Positions 40,920-50,284 of a stretch of DNA of 64,000 nucleotides are shown one piece after another. The stretch is from Streptomyces sp. TLI_105. Lineage in GTDB: Bacteria > Actinomycetota > Actinomycetes > Streptomycetales > Streptomycetaceae. Numbering within the stretch: the stretch's first letter is position 1; every line of letters begins with the position of its first letter. A program made the translations under genes and the position numbers. The DNA lies in contig NZ_FNSM01000001.1 of NCBI RefSeq assembly GCF_900105415.1, positions 5,481,501 through 5,545,500 on the forward strand, read 5' to 3'. The notes beneath the pieces were generated by a model. That model saw only the letters and a list, made by a program, of their open reading frames with translations, was not told where the DNA came from and ran no database searches.

Positions 40920-41186
40920 TCAGCCCTGGAGGGAGGCAACCTTGATCGCCAGCGCCGACTTCTTGTTGGCGGCGGCGTTCTTGTGGATGACACCCTTCGA
41001 GACAGCCTTGTCGAGCTGACGCGAGGCGGCGCGAGTGGCAACGGTGGCCTTCTCGAGGTCGCCGGCGGCGACAGCCTCACGGGCCTTGCGGATCGCGGTC
41101 TTGAGCGAGGACTTGACGGCCTTGTTGCGCAGGCGCGCCTTCTCGTTCGTCTTGTTCCGCTTGATCTGGGACTTGATGTTCGCCAC
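40920..41186 (-). CDS. rpsT: 30S ribosomal protein S20
   Basis: An 88-residue, highly basic protein starting [21 protein letters not shown] and ending [12 protein letters not shown], the full length of bacterial S20. It binds 16S rRNA early in 30S assembly. The start is GTG at 41186, with AAAGG upstream in the leader. It is divergent from lepA, which also acts on the ribosome. Confidence 0.98.
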   Translation of the reverse strand: MANIKSQIKRNKTNEKARLRNKAVKSSLKTAIRKAREAVAAGDLEKATVATRAASRQLDKAVSKGVIHKNAAANKKSALAIKVASLQG

Positions 41187-41264
41187 GAAAAGAGCCTTTA
41201 CAGGTTCGATGTTCCTTCTGGGGCGCGCCTCGCAGCTGAGAGGGCATGCGAGACACGGCTGTCC

Positions 41265-41294
41265 ACACTATCAGCCACTCTCGGGGCCGCCCAA
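41265..41294 (-). promoter_or_regulatory. Putative rpsT promoter
   Basis: On the reverse strand: -35 TTGGGC (41294-41289), 18-bp spacer, -10 TAGTGT (41270-41265). This leaves a leader of about 70 nt. Confidence 0.45.
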
Positions 41295-41372
41295 ACCGGG
41301 CGCCGGGCGCCGGGCATGGGACCATGGTCTCTACGTATCCGTTCTGAACATCGCCCGAGACGAGATCCCTGC

Positions 41373-43238
41373 GTGCCCGCGACTCCTACCCACGTGCCCG
41401 AGCCGAGCCGTACCGACCCGGCTCTGATCCGCAACTTCTGCATCATCGCGCACATCGACCACGGCAAGTCCACGCTTGCCGACCGGATGCTCCAGCTCAC
41501 CGGTGTGGTCGACCAGCGGCAGATGCGTGCCCAGTATCTCGACCGCATGGACATCGAGCGGGAGCGCGGCATCACGATCAAGTCCCAGGCGGTCCGGCTG
41601 CCGTGGGCGCCGACCGAGGGGCCGGCCCAGGGCAGTACGCACATCCTGAACATGATCGACACCCCCGGGCACGTCGACTTCACCTATGAGGTCTCGCGTT
41701 CGCTGGCCGCCTGCGAGGGCACGATCCTGCTCGTGGACGCCGCGCAGGGCATCGAGGCGCAGACTCTCGCGAACCTGTATCTCGCGATGGAGAACGACCT
41801 CACGATCGTTCCCGTGCTCAACAAGATCGACCTTCCGGCCGCCCAGCCGGAGAAGTTCTCCGAGGAGCTCGCCAACCTCATCGGCTGCCAGCCGGAGGAC
41901 GTCCTCAAGGTCTCCGCGAAGACCGGTATGGGTGTCGAGGCGCTGCTCGACCGGGTGGTCCGGGACGTTCCGGCGCCGGTCGGTGTCGCCGACGCGCCGG
42001 CCCGCGCGATGATCTTCGACTCCGTGTACGACTCGTACCGGGGCGTCGTGACCTACGTGCGTGTCGTCGACGGGCAGCTCAACAAGCGCGAGCGCATCCG
42101 GATGATGTCGACCGGCGCCACCCACGAGCTCCTCGAGATCGGCGTCTCGTCGCCCGAGATGACCTCGTCCGACGGTCTCGGCGTCGGCGAGGTGGGCTAC
42201 ATCATCACCGGTGTGAAGGACGTCCGTCAGTCCAAGGTCGGTGACACGATCACCTCCCTGAACCAGGGCGCCACCGAGCCCCTCGGCGGCTACAAGGACC
42301 CGAAGCCGATGGTCTTCTCGGGCCTCTACCCGCTGGACGGCTCGGAGTACCCGGACCTCCGCGAGGCCCTCGACAAGCTGCAGCTCAACGACGCCGCGCT
42401 GGTCTACGAGCCGGAGACCTCCGCCGCGCTCGGCTTCGGCTTCCGCGTCGGCTTCCTCGGTCTCCTCCACCTCGACGTGATCCGTGAGCGGCTCGAGCGC
42501 GAGTTCGGGCTCGATCTGATCGCCACCGCGCCGAACGTGGTCTACCGGGTCGTGATGGAGGACGGCAGCGAGCACACCGTCACCAACCCGAGCGAGTTCC
42601 CCGAGGGCAAGATCAGCGACGTGTTCGAGCCCGTCGTGCGCGCCACGATCCTCGCCCCGAGCGAGTTCATCGGCGCGATCATGGAGCTCTGCCAGACCCG
42701 TCGCGGCACCCTGATCGGCATGGACTACCTCTCCGAGGACCGGGTCGAGATCCGCTACACCCTGCCCCTCGCCGAGATCGTCTTCGACTTCTTCGACCAG
42801 CTGAAGTCCAAGACGCGCGGTTACGCCTCCCTCGACTACGAGCCCACCGGCGAGCAGGCCTCCAGCCTGGTCAAGGTCGACATCCTGCTGCACGGCGACA
42901 AGGTGGACGCCTTCTCGGCCGTCACCCACAAGGACGCCGCGTACGCCTACGGTGTCCGGCTCGTCGCCAAGCTGCGCGAGCTCATCCCGCGGCAGGCCTT
43001 CGAGGTGCCCATCCAGGCCGCCATCGGCTCCCGGGTCATCGCCCGCGAGACCATCCGCGCCATCCGGAAGGACGTCCTCGCCAAGTGCTACGGCGGTGAC
43101 ATCTCCCGTAAGCGGAAGCTGCTGGAGAAGCAGAAGGAAGGCAAGAAGCGCATGAAGATGGTCGGCTCGGTGGAGGTGCCGCAGGAGGCCTTCATCGCCG
43201 TCCTGTCGAGCGACGAGTCCTCCGGCAAGAAGAAGTAA
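41373..43238 (+). CDS. lepA: Elongation factor 4 (LepA)
   Basis: A 621-residue translational GTPase that acts on stalled or maturing ribosomes. The G domain is intact: AHIDHGKST near residue 29, [11 protein letters not shown] and NKIDLP. The EF-G-like domains follow, and the LepA-specific C-terminal domain is present ([27 protein letters not shown] near the end). The GTG at 41373 gives the usual actinobacterial N-terminus [20 protein letters not shown]; a second GTG at 41394 is possible. An 18-bp terminator follows. Confidence 0.97.
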   Translation: MPATPTHVPEPSRTDPALIRNFCIIAHIDHGKSTLADRMLQLTGVVDQRQMRAQYLDRMDIERERGITIKSQAVRLPWAPTEGPAQGSTHILNMIDTPGHVDFTYEVSRSLAACEGTILLVDAAQGIEAQTLANLYLAMENDLTIVPVLNKIDLPAAQPEKFSEELANLIGCQPEDVLKVSAKTGMGVEALLDRVVRDVPAPVGVADAPARAMIFDSVYDSYRGVVTYVRVVDGQLNKRERIRMMSTGATHELLEIGVSSPEMTSSDGLGVGEVGYIITGVKDVRQSKVGDTITSLNQGATEPLGGYKDPKPMVFSGLYPLDGSEYPDLREALDKLQLNDAALVYEPETSAALGFGFRVGFLGLLHLDVIRERLEREFGLDLIATAPNVVYRVVMEDGSEHTVTNPSEFPEGKISDVFEPVVRATILAPSEFIGAIMELCQTRRGTLIGMDYLSEDRVEIRYTLPLAEIVFDFFDQLKSKTRGYASLDYEPTGEQASSLVKVDILLHGDKVDAFSAVTHKDAAYAYGVRLVAKLRELIPRQAFEVPIQAAIGSRVIARETIRAIRKDVLAKCYGGDISRKRKLLEKQKEGKKRMKMVGSVEVPQEAFIAVLSSDESSGKKK

Positions 43239-43268
43239 TCAGGGCGTCCGCGATAGCTGCCCTGTGCA

Positions 43269-43309
43269 ACGAACGGGTCCACGCGCCAGGTGCGCGTGGA
43301 CCCGTTCGT
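43269..43309 (+). terminator. Terminator after lepA
   Basis: An 18-bp perfect stem (43269-43286 with 43292-43309) and a 5-nt loop. Confidence 0.88.
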
Positions 43310-43459
43310 CGTCGCCCGGGTGGGCCCGTTCGTTATGAAGCGAGGCCCTGCAGGGCCTTACGCGCCGGTCGTCGGGCCTTTAGTCTGATCCCGGCTCGAA
43401 GGTTACTCGCCAGTTAGTTACGAACCACCAGCAGGCACCGCCGCCGCCCGGAGGACGTC

Positions 43460-45337
43460 GTGAGCGACACACAGACCCAGATCGAGAACCGGCCGCCCTC
43501 CGTGGCGACCCTCTTCCTTGAGCGCGTCGAGCGGACCCCGGATGCGGAGGCCTACCGCTACCCGGTTCCCGCCGCCTCCGGCGCCGGCCCGGACGACTGG
43601 AAGTCGCTCAGCTGGGGGCAGGCCGCCGAGCGGGTCTACGCGATCGCCGCCGGTCTCGCCGACCTCGGCGTCCAGGCCGAGGAGCGCGTCGCCCTCGCCT
43701 CCTCCACCCGGGTGGAGTGGATCCTCTCCGACCTCGGCGTGATGTGCGCGGGCGCCGCGACCACCACGGTCTACCCGCAGACCAACGCCGACGAGTCGGC
43801 GTTCATCCTCTCCGACTCCGAGTCGAGGGTCCTCATCGCCGAGGACGCGGCCCAGCTGGCCAAGGCCGTCGAGCGCCGCGCCGAGCTGCCGAACCTCCAC
43901 CACGTGGTCGTCATCGACGCCACCGGCGTGGAGAGCGACGGCGAGTTCGTCCTCTCCCTCGCGGACCTCGAGGAGCGCGGCAAGGCCTATCTGGTGGAGC
44001 ACCCCGAGGCGGTCAAGGAGCGGGTCGCCGCGATCACCCCCACGCAGCTCGCCACCCTCATCTACACCTCCGGCACCACCGGCCGCCCCAAGGGCGTCCG
44101 CCTCCCGCACGACAACTGGTCGTACATGGCCAAGGCCATCGCCGCCACCGGCCTGCTCACCCAGGACGACGTGTCGTACCTGTGGCTGCCGCTCGCCCAC
44201 GTCTTCGGCAAGGTCCTCACCTCCGGCCAGATCGAGGTCGGCCACATCGCCGCCGTCGACGGCCGCGTCGACAAGATCATCGAGAACCTGCCGGTCGTCC
44301 AGCCGACCTACATGGCGGCCGTGCCCCGCATCTTCGAGAAGGTCTACAACGGGGTCGCCGCCAAGGCCCGCGCGGGCGGCGGCGCCAAGTACAAGATCTT
44401 CCAGTGGGCGGTCGGCGTCGCCCGCGAGTACGCCAAGGCCACCCAGGACAACTTCCGCCGCACCGGCACCGCCTCCGCACCCTTCGGCCTCTCCGCGAAG
44501 CACAAGGTCGCCGACGCGCTCGTCTACGCCAAGATCCGCGAGGCCTTCGGCGGCAACCTGCGCGCCTGCGTCTCCGGCTCGGCCGCCCTCGCCCCCGAGA
44601 TCGGCTACTTCTTCGCCGGCGCCGGCATCCACATCCTGGAGGGGTACGGCCTCACCGAGTCCTCCGCGGCCTCCTTCGTCAACCCGGGCGAGGCCTACCG
44701 CACCGGCACCGTCGGCAAGCCGCTCCCCGGCACCGAGGTCCGGATCGCCGACGACGGCGAGATCCTGCTGCGCGGCCCCGGCATCATGGAGGGCTACCAC
44801 GGCCTGCCGGAGAAGACCTCCGAGGTCCTGGAGCCCGACGGCTGGTTCCACACCGGCGACATCGGCGAGCTGTCCGCCGACGGCTACCTCCGGATCACCG
44901 ACCGGAAGAAGGACCTGATCAAGACGTCCGGCGGCAAGTACATCGCGCCGGCCGAGGTCGAGGGCCAGTTCAAGGCCGTCTGCCCGTTCGTGTCGAACGT
45001 CCTCGTCCACGGGGCCGACCGGAACTTCTGCACCGCGCTCATCGCCCTCGATGAGCCCGCCCTCCTCGGCTGGGCCGCCGAGCACGACCTCGGCGGCAAG
45101 TCGTACGCGGAGCTCGTCGCCGACCCGCGGACCGAGAAGCTGATCCAGGGCTACGTCGACCGCCTCAACGAGGGCCTCCAGCGCTGGCAGACGATCAAGA
45201 AGTTCCGCCTGCTGCCGCGCGACCTCGACATCGAGCACGGCGAGCTCACCCCGTCCCTGAAGCTGAAGCGGCCGGTCGTCGAGCGGGAGTACAAGGACCT
45301 CATCGAGGAGATGTACGCGGGGTCCCGCGAGGCCTGA
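43460..45337 (+). CDS. Long-chain acyl-CoA synthetase (AMP-forming), FadD-like
   Basis: A 625-residue adenylate-forming enzyme of the long-chain fatty acid-CoA ligase group. The P-loop-like motif TLIYTSGTTGRPKGVRLPH lies near residues 196-214. The family motifs YGLTESSA, GWFHTGDIGELSADGYLRITDRKKDLIKTSGGKYIAP and the catalytic Lys region near the C-terminus are present. It should activate fatty acids for degradation or lipid synthesis in the cytoplasm. The GTG at 43460 has GGAGG about 5 nt upstream. It is monocistronic, between the lepA terminator and hemW. Confidence 0.93.
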   Translation: MSDTQTQIENRPPSVATLFLERVERTPDAEAYRYPVPAASGAGPDDWKSLSWGQAAERVYAIAAGLADLGVQAEERVALASSTRVEWILSDLGVMCAGAATTTVYPQTNADESAFILSDSESRVLIAEDAAQLAKAVERRAELPNLHHVVVIDATGVESDGEFVLSLADLEERGKAYLVEHPEAVKERVAAITPTQLATLIYTSGTTGRPKGVRLPHDNWSYMAKAIAATGLLTQDDVSYLWLPLAHVFGKVLTSGQIEVGHIAAVDGRVDKIIENLPVVQPTYMAAVPRIFEKVYNGVAAKARAGGGAKYKIFQWAVGVAREYAKATQDNFRRTGTASAPFGLSAKHKVADALVYAKIREAFGGNLRACVSGSAALAPEIGYFFAGAGIHILEGYGLTESSAASFVNPGEAYRTGTVGKPLPGTEVRIADDGEILLRGPGIMEGYHGLPEKTSEVLEPDGWFHTGDIGELSADGYLRITDRKKDLIKTSGGKYIAPAEVEGQFKAVCPFVSNVLVHGADRNFCTALIALDEPALLGWAAEHDLGGKSYAELVADPRTEKLIQGYVDRLNEGLQRWQTIKKFRLLPRDLDIEHGELTPSLKLKRPVVEREYKDLIEEMYAGSREA

Positions 45338-45385
45338 CGTCCGGTCCAGGGCCGTCACCCCGGGCAGTACGGGACAATGGGGCTC

Positions 45386-46618
45386 ATGCCTTCCGTACTG
45401 CCCGATGGTGAGTCCGTTCCCGACGACGGGGCGCTGCCCCCGCACGCCCTCGAAGGGGCCGGGGAGCGGCCGCTCGGGTTCTACCTGCACGTGCCGTACT
45501 GCGCGACGCGCTGCGGCTACTGCGACTTCAACACGTACACGGCGAGCGAGCTGCGCGGCACGGGCGGTGTGCTCGCCTCCCGCGACAACTACGCCGAGCA
45601 GGTCGTCGAGGAGATCCGCCTCGCCCGGAAGACCCTCGGCGACGACCCCCGGCCCGTGCGGACCGTCTTCGTCGGCGGCGGCACCCCCACGCTCCTCGCC
45701 GCCGGGGACCTCGTGCGGATGCTCGGTGCCATCCGGGACGAGTTCGGGCTCGCGGACGACGCCGAGGTGACGACGGAGGCCAATCCGGACTCCGTCGACC
45801 CCGCCTACCTCGCCGAGCTGCGCGCCGGCGGCTTCAACCGGATCTCCTTCGGCATGCAGAGCGCCCGGCAGCACGTCCTGAAGATCCTCGACCGCACGCA
45901 CACCCCGGGGCGGCCCGAGGCGTGCGTCGGCGAGGCGCGGGCCGCCGGGTTCGAACACGTCAACCTCGATCTCATCTACGGCACGCCCGGCGAGTCCGAC
46001 GACGACTGGCGGGCCTCGCTGGAAGCGGCGATCGGCGCAGGTCCCGACCACGTGAGCGCCTACGCCCTGATCGTCGAGGAGGGCACGCAGCTCGCCCGGC
46101 GCATCCGGCGCGGCGAGGTGCCCATGACCGACGACGACGTCCACGCCGACCGCTACCTGATCGCGGACTCCGTCCTGACCGAGGCCGGTTTCCAGTGGTA
46201 CGAGGTCTCCAACTGGGCCACCTCCGAGGCCGGCCGCTGCCTCCACAACGAGCTGTACTGGCGCGGCGCCGACTGGTGGGGGGCCGGCCCGGGGGCGCAC
46301 TCGCACGTGGGCGGCGTCCGCTGGTGGAACGTGAAGCATCCCGGGGCGTACGCGGCGGCGCTGGCCGAGGGCCGGTCGCCCGGCGCCGGGCGGGAGCTGC
46401 TGTCCGACGAGGACCGGCGCGTCGAGCGGATCCTCCTGGAGCTGCGGCTGCGGGAGGGCGTCGAGCTGTCGATCCTCAAGCCCGCGGGGCTGGCCGCCGC
46501 CGGGCGGGCCCTGTCGGACGGGCTCCTCGACCCCGCCGCCCACGAAGCGGGCCGCGCGGTCCTGACCCTGCGCGGCCGGCTGCTCGCGGACGCGGTGGTG
46601 CGGGACCTGGTGGACTAG
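45386..46618 (+). CDS. hemW: HemW-like radical SAM protein (heme chaperone)
   Basis: A 410-residue radical SAM protein, often annotated as oxygen-independent coproporphyrinogen III oxidase. The FeS-cluster motif CxxxCxxC is CATRCGYC near residues 39-46. Further landmarks are VFVGGGTPTLL, EANPDSV, RISFGMQS and the late LRLREGVELSIL. HemW proteins bind heme and insert it into target proteins, while true HemN needs an extra N-terminal segment that is not seen here. The ATG at 45386 is preferred over ATG 45377 because GACAAT ends 7 nt before it. A palindromic element starts 5 nt after the stop. Confidence 0.92.
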   Translation: MPSVLPDGESVPDDGALPPHALEGAGERPLGFYLHVPYCATRCGYCDFNTYTASELRGTGGVLASRDNYAEQVVEEIRLARKTLGDDPRPVRTVFVGGGTPTLLAAGDLVRMLGAIRDEFGLADDAEVTTEANPDSVDPAYLAELRAGGFNRISFGMQSARQHVLKILDRTHTPGRPEACVGEARAAGFEHVNLDLIYGTPGESDDDWRASLEAAIGAGPDHVSAYALIVEEGTQLARRIRRGEVPMTDDDVHADRYLIADSVLTEAGFQWYEVSNWATSEAGRCLHNELYWRGADWWGAGPGAHSHVGGVRWWNVKHPGAYAAALAEGRSPGAGRELLSDEDRRVERILLELRLREGVELSILKPAGLAAAGRALSDGLLDPAAHEAGRAVLTLRGRLLADAVVRDLVD

Positions 46619-46623
46619 GACCC

Positions 46624-46680
46624 GTCCGGAAAGCAGTGCCGTCCGCCCGGCGAGCCGGGCGGACCTTCCGGACAGGCCCC
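46624..46680 (+). repeat. Dispersed palindromic element, copy 1
   Basis: The outer arms GTCCGGAAAG and CTTCCGGAC, with an inner CGCCCGG/CCGGGCG stem, are followed by AGGCCC. It begins 5 nt after the hemW stop. A close relative lies at 53332-53394 in the same position after rsmE. The long stem could terminate transcription. Confidence 0.8.
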
Positions 46681-46731
46681 AGGGGGCGAGGGGCGCCTCG
46701 CGGACCGGGCCGGACGCACCCCCGGGGCGGG

Positions 46732-47106
46732 TCAGTGGCTCGGCAGGTACCTGTAGCAGTAGTTCGCCGTCACCGGGTTGTACTCCCGCAGGGTCTCCAG
46801 CATCTTGTCGCCGGTGTGGGGCCCGACGACGCCGTCCGCCTGGGAGTCACCCAGCTTCCAGCGCTGGAAGGCGGCCACGCCCCACTGCGTCTGCTCGCCC
46901 CAGAAGCCGTCCTCGGCCAGGTCGACGGGGTAGGCGTCGGCCCAGTTCACGGCGATCTGAGCGCACTTCACGCCCTCGCCCCGGCTGCCGTAGGAGAGGT
47001 ACGGGGCGCCGGGGCGGGCACTGGCGGTGCCCGCCAGGCCCGTCACGGCGACAGCTGTGGCGGACACGAGCAGCGCGGCCCTCGTGAACGCGGGGTGGGA
47101 GAACAC
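46732..47106 (-). CDS. Secreted peptidoglycan-binding-like protein
   Basis: A 124-residue exported protein. The signal peptide is MFSHPAFTRAALLVSATAVAVTGLAGTASA, with AxA cleavage near residue 30. The mature part (YGSRGEGVKCAQIAVNWA..., DGFWGEQTQWGVAAFQRWKLG, DGVVGPHTGDKMLETL) is one peptidoglycan-binding repeat of the PG_binding_1 type. Two cysteines may form a disulfide. The GTG at 47106 has GGAGGA 5 nt upstream; the longer open frame before it (to 47202) lacks a signal-like start. Confidence 0.85.
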   Translation of the reverse strand: MFSHPAFTRAALLVSATAVAVTGLAGTASARPGAPYLSYGSRGEGVKCAQIAVNWADAYPVDLAEDGFWGEQTQWGVAAFQRWKLGDSQADGVVGPHTGDKMLETLREYNPVTANYCYRYLPSH

Positions 47107-47285
47107 GGATTCCTCCAGATGACGCGACGGTGGCGGCGCGGCGGAAGGGCGGCGCCGGTGAAGGGCTGCGCCACGCTCGCACGGCCCCGTCCGCCGTGGC
47201 ACGGATCCGGAGTCCCGAGACGCCGGGACACCCCTGTCCCGGGACGTGAGGGGGTCACGGTGGAGGTGAGAGGTCCAGGGAGGCG

Positions 47286-47492
47286 CTCCCCGGGGGCGTG
47301 CCCGCCCGAGGGTCCTCGCGGCGCCCGCTGCTTGGGGCGCGCGCCCGAGGGTCCTCGCCGTGCCCGCTCCCCGGGGTCGTGCCCGTCCGAGGGTCCTCGC
47401 GGTGCTTGCTCCCCGGGGTCGTGCCCGTCCGAGGGTCCTCGCGGCGCCCGCTCCCCGGGGTCGCGCCCGCCCCAGGGCCCTTACGGCGCCGT
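47286..47492. repeat. 42-bp minisatellite reaching into the DUF3097 gene 3' end
   Basis: Five units (47286, 47328, 47367, 47409, 47451), 42 bp except the second at 39 bp, start CTCCCCGGGG and contain CCCGAGGGTCCTCGCGGCGC. Units 3 and 4 are nearly identical. The last unit overlaps the final codons and stop (47481-47483, reverse strand) of the neighbouring gene. The rest of the 374-bp gap 47107-47480 shows no gene. Confidence 0.88.
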
Positions 47493-48287
47493 CACGAAGT
47501 CGATCAGTTCCTCCACCCGGCCCAGCAGCTCCGGCTCCAGGTCCTTGTAGGACGTCACGCGCTTGAGGATCGCCTGCCAGACCGCGCCCGTGTTGTCCGA
47601 GGGCCAGCCGAGGGCGCGGCAGACGCCCGTCTTCCAGTCCTGGCCGCGGGGGACCGCCGGCCAGGCCGGGATGCCCAGGGAGGACGGTTTCACCGCCTCC
47701 CAGACGTCGATGTACGGGTGGCCGACGACCAGGACGTCCGGCGAGGTCACCTGCGCGGCGATCCTCGACTCCTTCGAGCCCGGGACCAGGTGGTCCACCA
47801 GGACGCCGAGCCGGGCGTCCGGCCCCGGGGCGAACTCCGCGACGATCGCCGGCAGGTCGTCGACGCCCTCCAGGTACTCCACGACCACGCCCTCGATCCG
47901 CAGGTCGTCGCCCCAGACCCGCTCCACGAGCTCCGCGTCGTGGCGGCCCTCGACGTAGATCCGGCCCGCCCGCGCCACGCGCGCGCGTGCGCCCGGGACC
48001 GCGATCGAGCCGGAGGCCGTACGGGCGGGGCGCACCGGTCCGCCGGACGCGGGGCGGACCAGGGTCACGACCTTGCCCTCCAGGAGGAAGCCGCGCGGTT
48101 CCAGCGGGAAGACCCGGTGCTTGCCGAAGCGATCCTCCAGGGTCACCGTGCCCGCCTCGCAGCGGATCACCGCCCCGCAGAAGCCCGTGGCGACCTCCTC
48201 GACGACCAGGTCGTGCTCCGCCGGGATCTCCGGGACGGGCGCCGACTTCTTCCAGGGCGGCGTCAGGTCCGGGTTGTAGCTACGCAT
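47481..48287 (-). CDS. DUF3097 family protein
   Basis: A 268-residue conserved actinobacterial protein of unknown function, recognised as DUF3097 by MRSYNPDLTPPWKKSAPVPEIPAEHDLVVEE at the start and VEYLEGVDDLPAIVAEFAPG in the middle. It appears cytoplasmic, and the C-terminal part (PYIDVWEAVKPSSLGIPAWP) may have a nuclease-like alpha/beta fold, though I see no certain active site. The ATG at 48287 has GGAG closely upstream. A duplicated copy of the first codons lies 90 bp upstream in frame, giving a decoy ATG at 48377. Confidence 0.85.
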   Translation of the reverse strand: MRSYNPDLTPPWKKSAPVPEIPAEHDLVVEEVATGFCGAVIRCEAGTVTLEDRFGKHRVFPLEPRGFLLEGKVVTLVRPASGGPVRPARTASGSIAVPGARARVARAGRIYVEGRHDAELVERVWGDDLRIEGVVVEYLEGVDDLPAIVAEFAPGPDARLGVLVDHLVPGSKESRIAAQVTSPDVLVVGHPYIDVWEAVKPSSLGIPAWPAVPRGQDWKTGVCRALGWPSDNTGAVWQAILKRVTSYKDLEPELLGRVEELIDFVTAP

Positions 48288-48377
48288 GGGCTCCGTTCCG
48301 TCCGGGGCGCGGCGGCAGGGGTCTTCTCCGTGGGCGCGCGGCCGAGACGGCGTCAGGTCCGGGACGCGGCCACGCAT
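48258..48377 (-). repeat. In-frame direct repeat at the DUF3097 gene start
   Basis: A 16-bp identical core (48258-48273 and 48348-48363), with flanking similarity up to the ATGs at 48287 and 48377, repeats with a 90-bp period. It encodes PDLTP twice. Confidence 0.75.
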
Positions 48378-48387
48378 TTGGGCGACG

Positions 48388-49116
48388 TTATGCCACGCCG
48401 AAGCGGCGTGCCAGTTCATCGCGCTGTGCCCGGACGAACGCGGCGTCCACCACCGCCCCGTGCCCCGGCACGTACGCCGCCTCCTCGCCGCCCAGGGCGA
48501 GCAGCCGCTCCAGGGCGTCCGGCCAGCGGGACGGGATCGCGTCCGGGCCCGCCTGCGGCTCGCCCGACTCCTCCACCAGGTCCCCGCAGAAGACGATCTC
48601 GCGCGGGCCCGGGACGCAGAGCGCCAGGTCGTGGCCCGTGTGGCCGGGGCCCACGTTCGCCAGGAGGACCTGGCGGCCGCCCAGGTCGAGCGTCCACTCG
48701 CCCGTCACCACGTGCCGGGGGGCCACCAGGACGTCCGTCGCCTCCGTCGCCGCCCGCGGATCGACCCCCTGCCGCACCGCGTCCCCGTACAGCTCCTCCC
48801 GGGCCCTGGCCCCGCTCATGAGCTCGTCCGAGCCCACCGCGCCGAAGACCTCCGCCCCGGCGAAGGCCGCCGTGCCGAGGACGTGGTCGAAGTGGGGGTG
48901 GCTGAGTGCGATGTGCGTCACCTTCCGGCCGCCCGTGAGCGCCGCCACCTGTGCCCGCAGCTCGGCGCCCTCCGCGAGCGAGGACCCCGTGTCGTACAGC
49001 AGAACCGCCCGTGTGCCCAGGACCAGCCCCACCGTGGCGTCCCAACCGGGCAGCCGTCGCCGGCCCACCCCGTCCTCGAGCCGCTCCCATCCGTACGCTT
49101 CCCAATCCATCTCCAT
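48388..49116 (-). CDS. MBL-fold metallo-hydrolase
   Basis: A 242-residue metallo-beta-lactamase-fold enzyme. The zinc motif HxHxDH is HPHFDH near residues 73-78; later ligands are in GPGHTGHD, FCGDLVEE and VPGHG. No further domain is present, so it resembles small hydrolases acting on thioesters, lactones or nucleotides; the substrate is unknown. The ATG at 49116 lies 6 nt after a TAGCGT box on the same strand, suggesting a leaderless mRNA. It is divergent from hrcA. Confidence 0.9.
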   Translation of the reverse strand: MEMDWEAYGWERLEDGVGRRRLPGWDATVGLVLGTRAVLLYDTGSSLAEGAELRAQVAALTGGRKVTHIALSHPHFDHVLGTAAFAGAEVFGAVGSDELMSGARAREELYGDAVRQGVDPRAATEATDVLVAPRHVVTGEWTLDLGGRQVLLANVGPGHTGHDLALCVPGPREIVFCGDLVEESGEPQAGPDAIPSRWPDALERLLALGGEEAAYVPGHGAVVDAAFVRAQRDELARRFGVA

Positions 49117-49122
49117 GAGGCG

Positions 49123-49128
49123 ACGCTA
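49123..49128 (-). promoter_or_regulatory. -10 hexamer TAGCGT for the MBL gene
   Basis: On the reverse strand TAGCGT is followed by 6 nt and the ATG at 49116. Confidence 0.45.
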
Positions 49129-49194
49129 ACCGGTGCGGGCGCCGCCTCCTTGCCAGGAGCGATGTCCGCCGCCGTACACTGACCGGGGGATCGC

Positions 49195-49219
49195 TGGCAC
49201 TCGGACAGGGCGAGTGCCA
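49195..49219 (+). promoter_or_regulatory. CIRCE operator upstream of hrcA
   Basis: TGGCACTC-N9-GAGTGCCA, with perfect 8-bp arms, matches the CIRCE consensus bound by HrcA. It lies 46 nt before the hrcA ATG. A possible -10 (TACACT, 49175-49180) with a -35-like TTGCCA (49150-49155) precedes it, so HrcA should block early transcription. Confidence 0.92.
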
Positions 49220-49264
49220 AAAGCGGAGCAACCGGAACGACGACGCCAGCTGGAGGTGCGCACG

Positions 49265-50284
49265 ATGCTCAGCGAACGCAGACTCGAGGTCCTGCGCGCC
49301 ATCGTCCAGGACTACGTCGGGACGGAGGAGCCGGTCGGCTCCAAGGCGCTCACCGAGCGCCACAAGCTCGGCGTGTCGCCCGCCACCGTCCGCAACGACA
49401 TGGCCGTGCTCGAGGAGGAGGGGTACATCGCCCAGCCCCATACGAGCGCCGGGCGCATCCCCACCGACAAGGGCTACCGCCTCTTCGTCGACCGGCTCGC
49501 CGGCGTCAAGCCGCTGTCGACGCCCGAGCGGCGGGCCATCCACAACTTCCTCGACGGAGCCGTCGACCTCGACGACGTCGTCGGGCGTACGGTACGACTG
49601 CTCGCCCAGCTGACCCGCCAGGTCGCCGTCGTCCAGTACCCCTCGCTGACCCGCTCGACCGTCCGGCACGTGGAGCTGCTCTCGCTGGCCCCCGCCCGCC
49701 TGATGCTCGTCCTCATCACGGACACCGGCCGGGTCGAGCAGCGCGTCGTCGACTGCCCCGCGCCCTTCGGCGAGACCTCGCTCGCCGACCTGAGGGCCCG
49801 GCTCAACAGCCGGGTCGTCGGCCGCCGGTTCGCCGACGTGCCGCAGCTGGTGCAGGACCTCCCCGAGTCCTTCGAGGAGACCGAGGACCGCGCCACGGTC
49901 TCGACCGTGCTCGCGACCCTCCTCGAAACCCTCGTCGAGGAGCACGAGGAGCGGCTGATGATCGGCGGCACCGCCAATCTCGCCCGCTTCGGACACGACT
50001 TCCCCCTGATGATCAGGCCCGTCCTGGAAGCTCTGGAGGAGCAGGTCGTGCTCCTCAAGCTGCTCGGCGAGGCCAAGGAATCGGGCATGACCGTACGCAT
50101 CGGGCACGAGAACGCCCACGAGGGGCTGAGCTCCACGTCCGTCGTCTCGGTCGGCTACGGTTCGGGCGGCGAGGCAGTCGCCAAACTCGGCGTGGTCGGA
50201 CCGACCCGCATGGACTACCCCGGAACGATGGGAGCGGTACGCGCAGTGGCACGTTACGTCGGACAGATCCTGGCGGAGTCGTAA
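49265..50284 (+). CDS. hrcA: Heat-inducible transcription repressor HrcA
   Basis: A 339-residue repressor of heat-shock chaperone genes. The N-terminal winged helix ([68 protein letters not shown]) recognises CIRCE. The rest is the GAF-like dimerisation domain, ending [13 protein letters not shown]. The ATG at 49265 begins the conserved domain. The CIRCE site upstream indicates autoregulation. dnaJ starts directly after the stop. Confidence 0.97.
   Translation: MLSERRLEVLRAIVQDYVGTEEPVGSKALTERHKLGVSPATVRNDMAVLEEEGYIAQPHTSAGRIPTDKGYRLFVDRLAGVKPLSTPERRAIHNFLDGAVDLDDVVGRTVRLLAQLTRQVAVVQYPSLTRSTVRHVELLSLAPARLMLVLITDTGRVEQRVVDCPAPFGETSLADLRARLNSRVVGRRFADVPQLVQDLPESFEETEDRATVSTVLATLLETLVEEHEERLMIGGTANLARFGHDFPLMIRPVLEALEEQVVLLKLLGEAKESGMTVRIGHENAHEGLSSTSVVSVGYGSGGEAVAKLGVVGPTRMDYPGTMGAVRAVARYVGQILAES

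Noticed and set aside
38704..41019. Long frames on both strands through 39.8-41.0 kb
   Set aside because: They run through the 26-bp and 58-bp tandem arrays and into holA or rpsT; repeats plus GC content keep frames open, and the translations are low-complexity.
43418..46543. Open frame of 1041 codons on the reverse strand
   Set aside because: It lies opposite the fadD-like and hemW genes, has no family motifs and is rich in Gly/Val/Arg/Asp, as expected for an antisense shadow in high-GC DNA.
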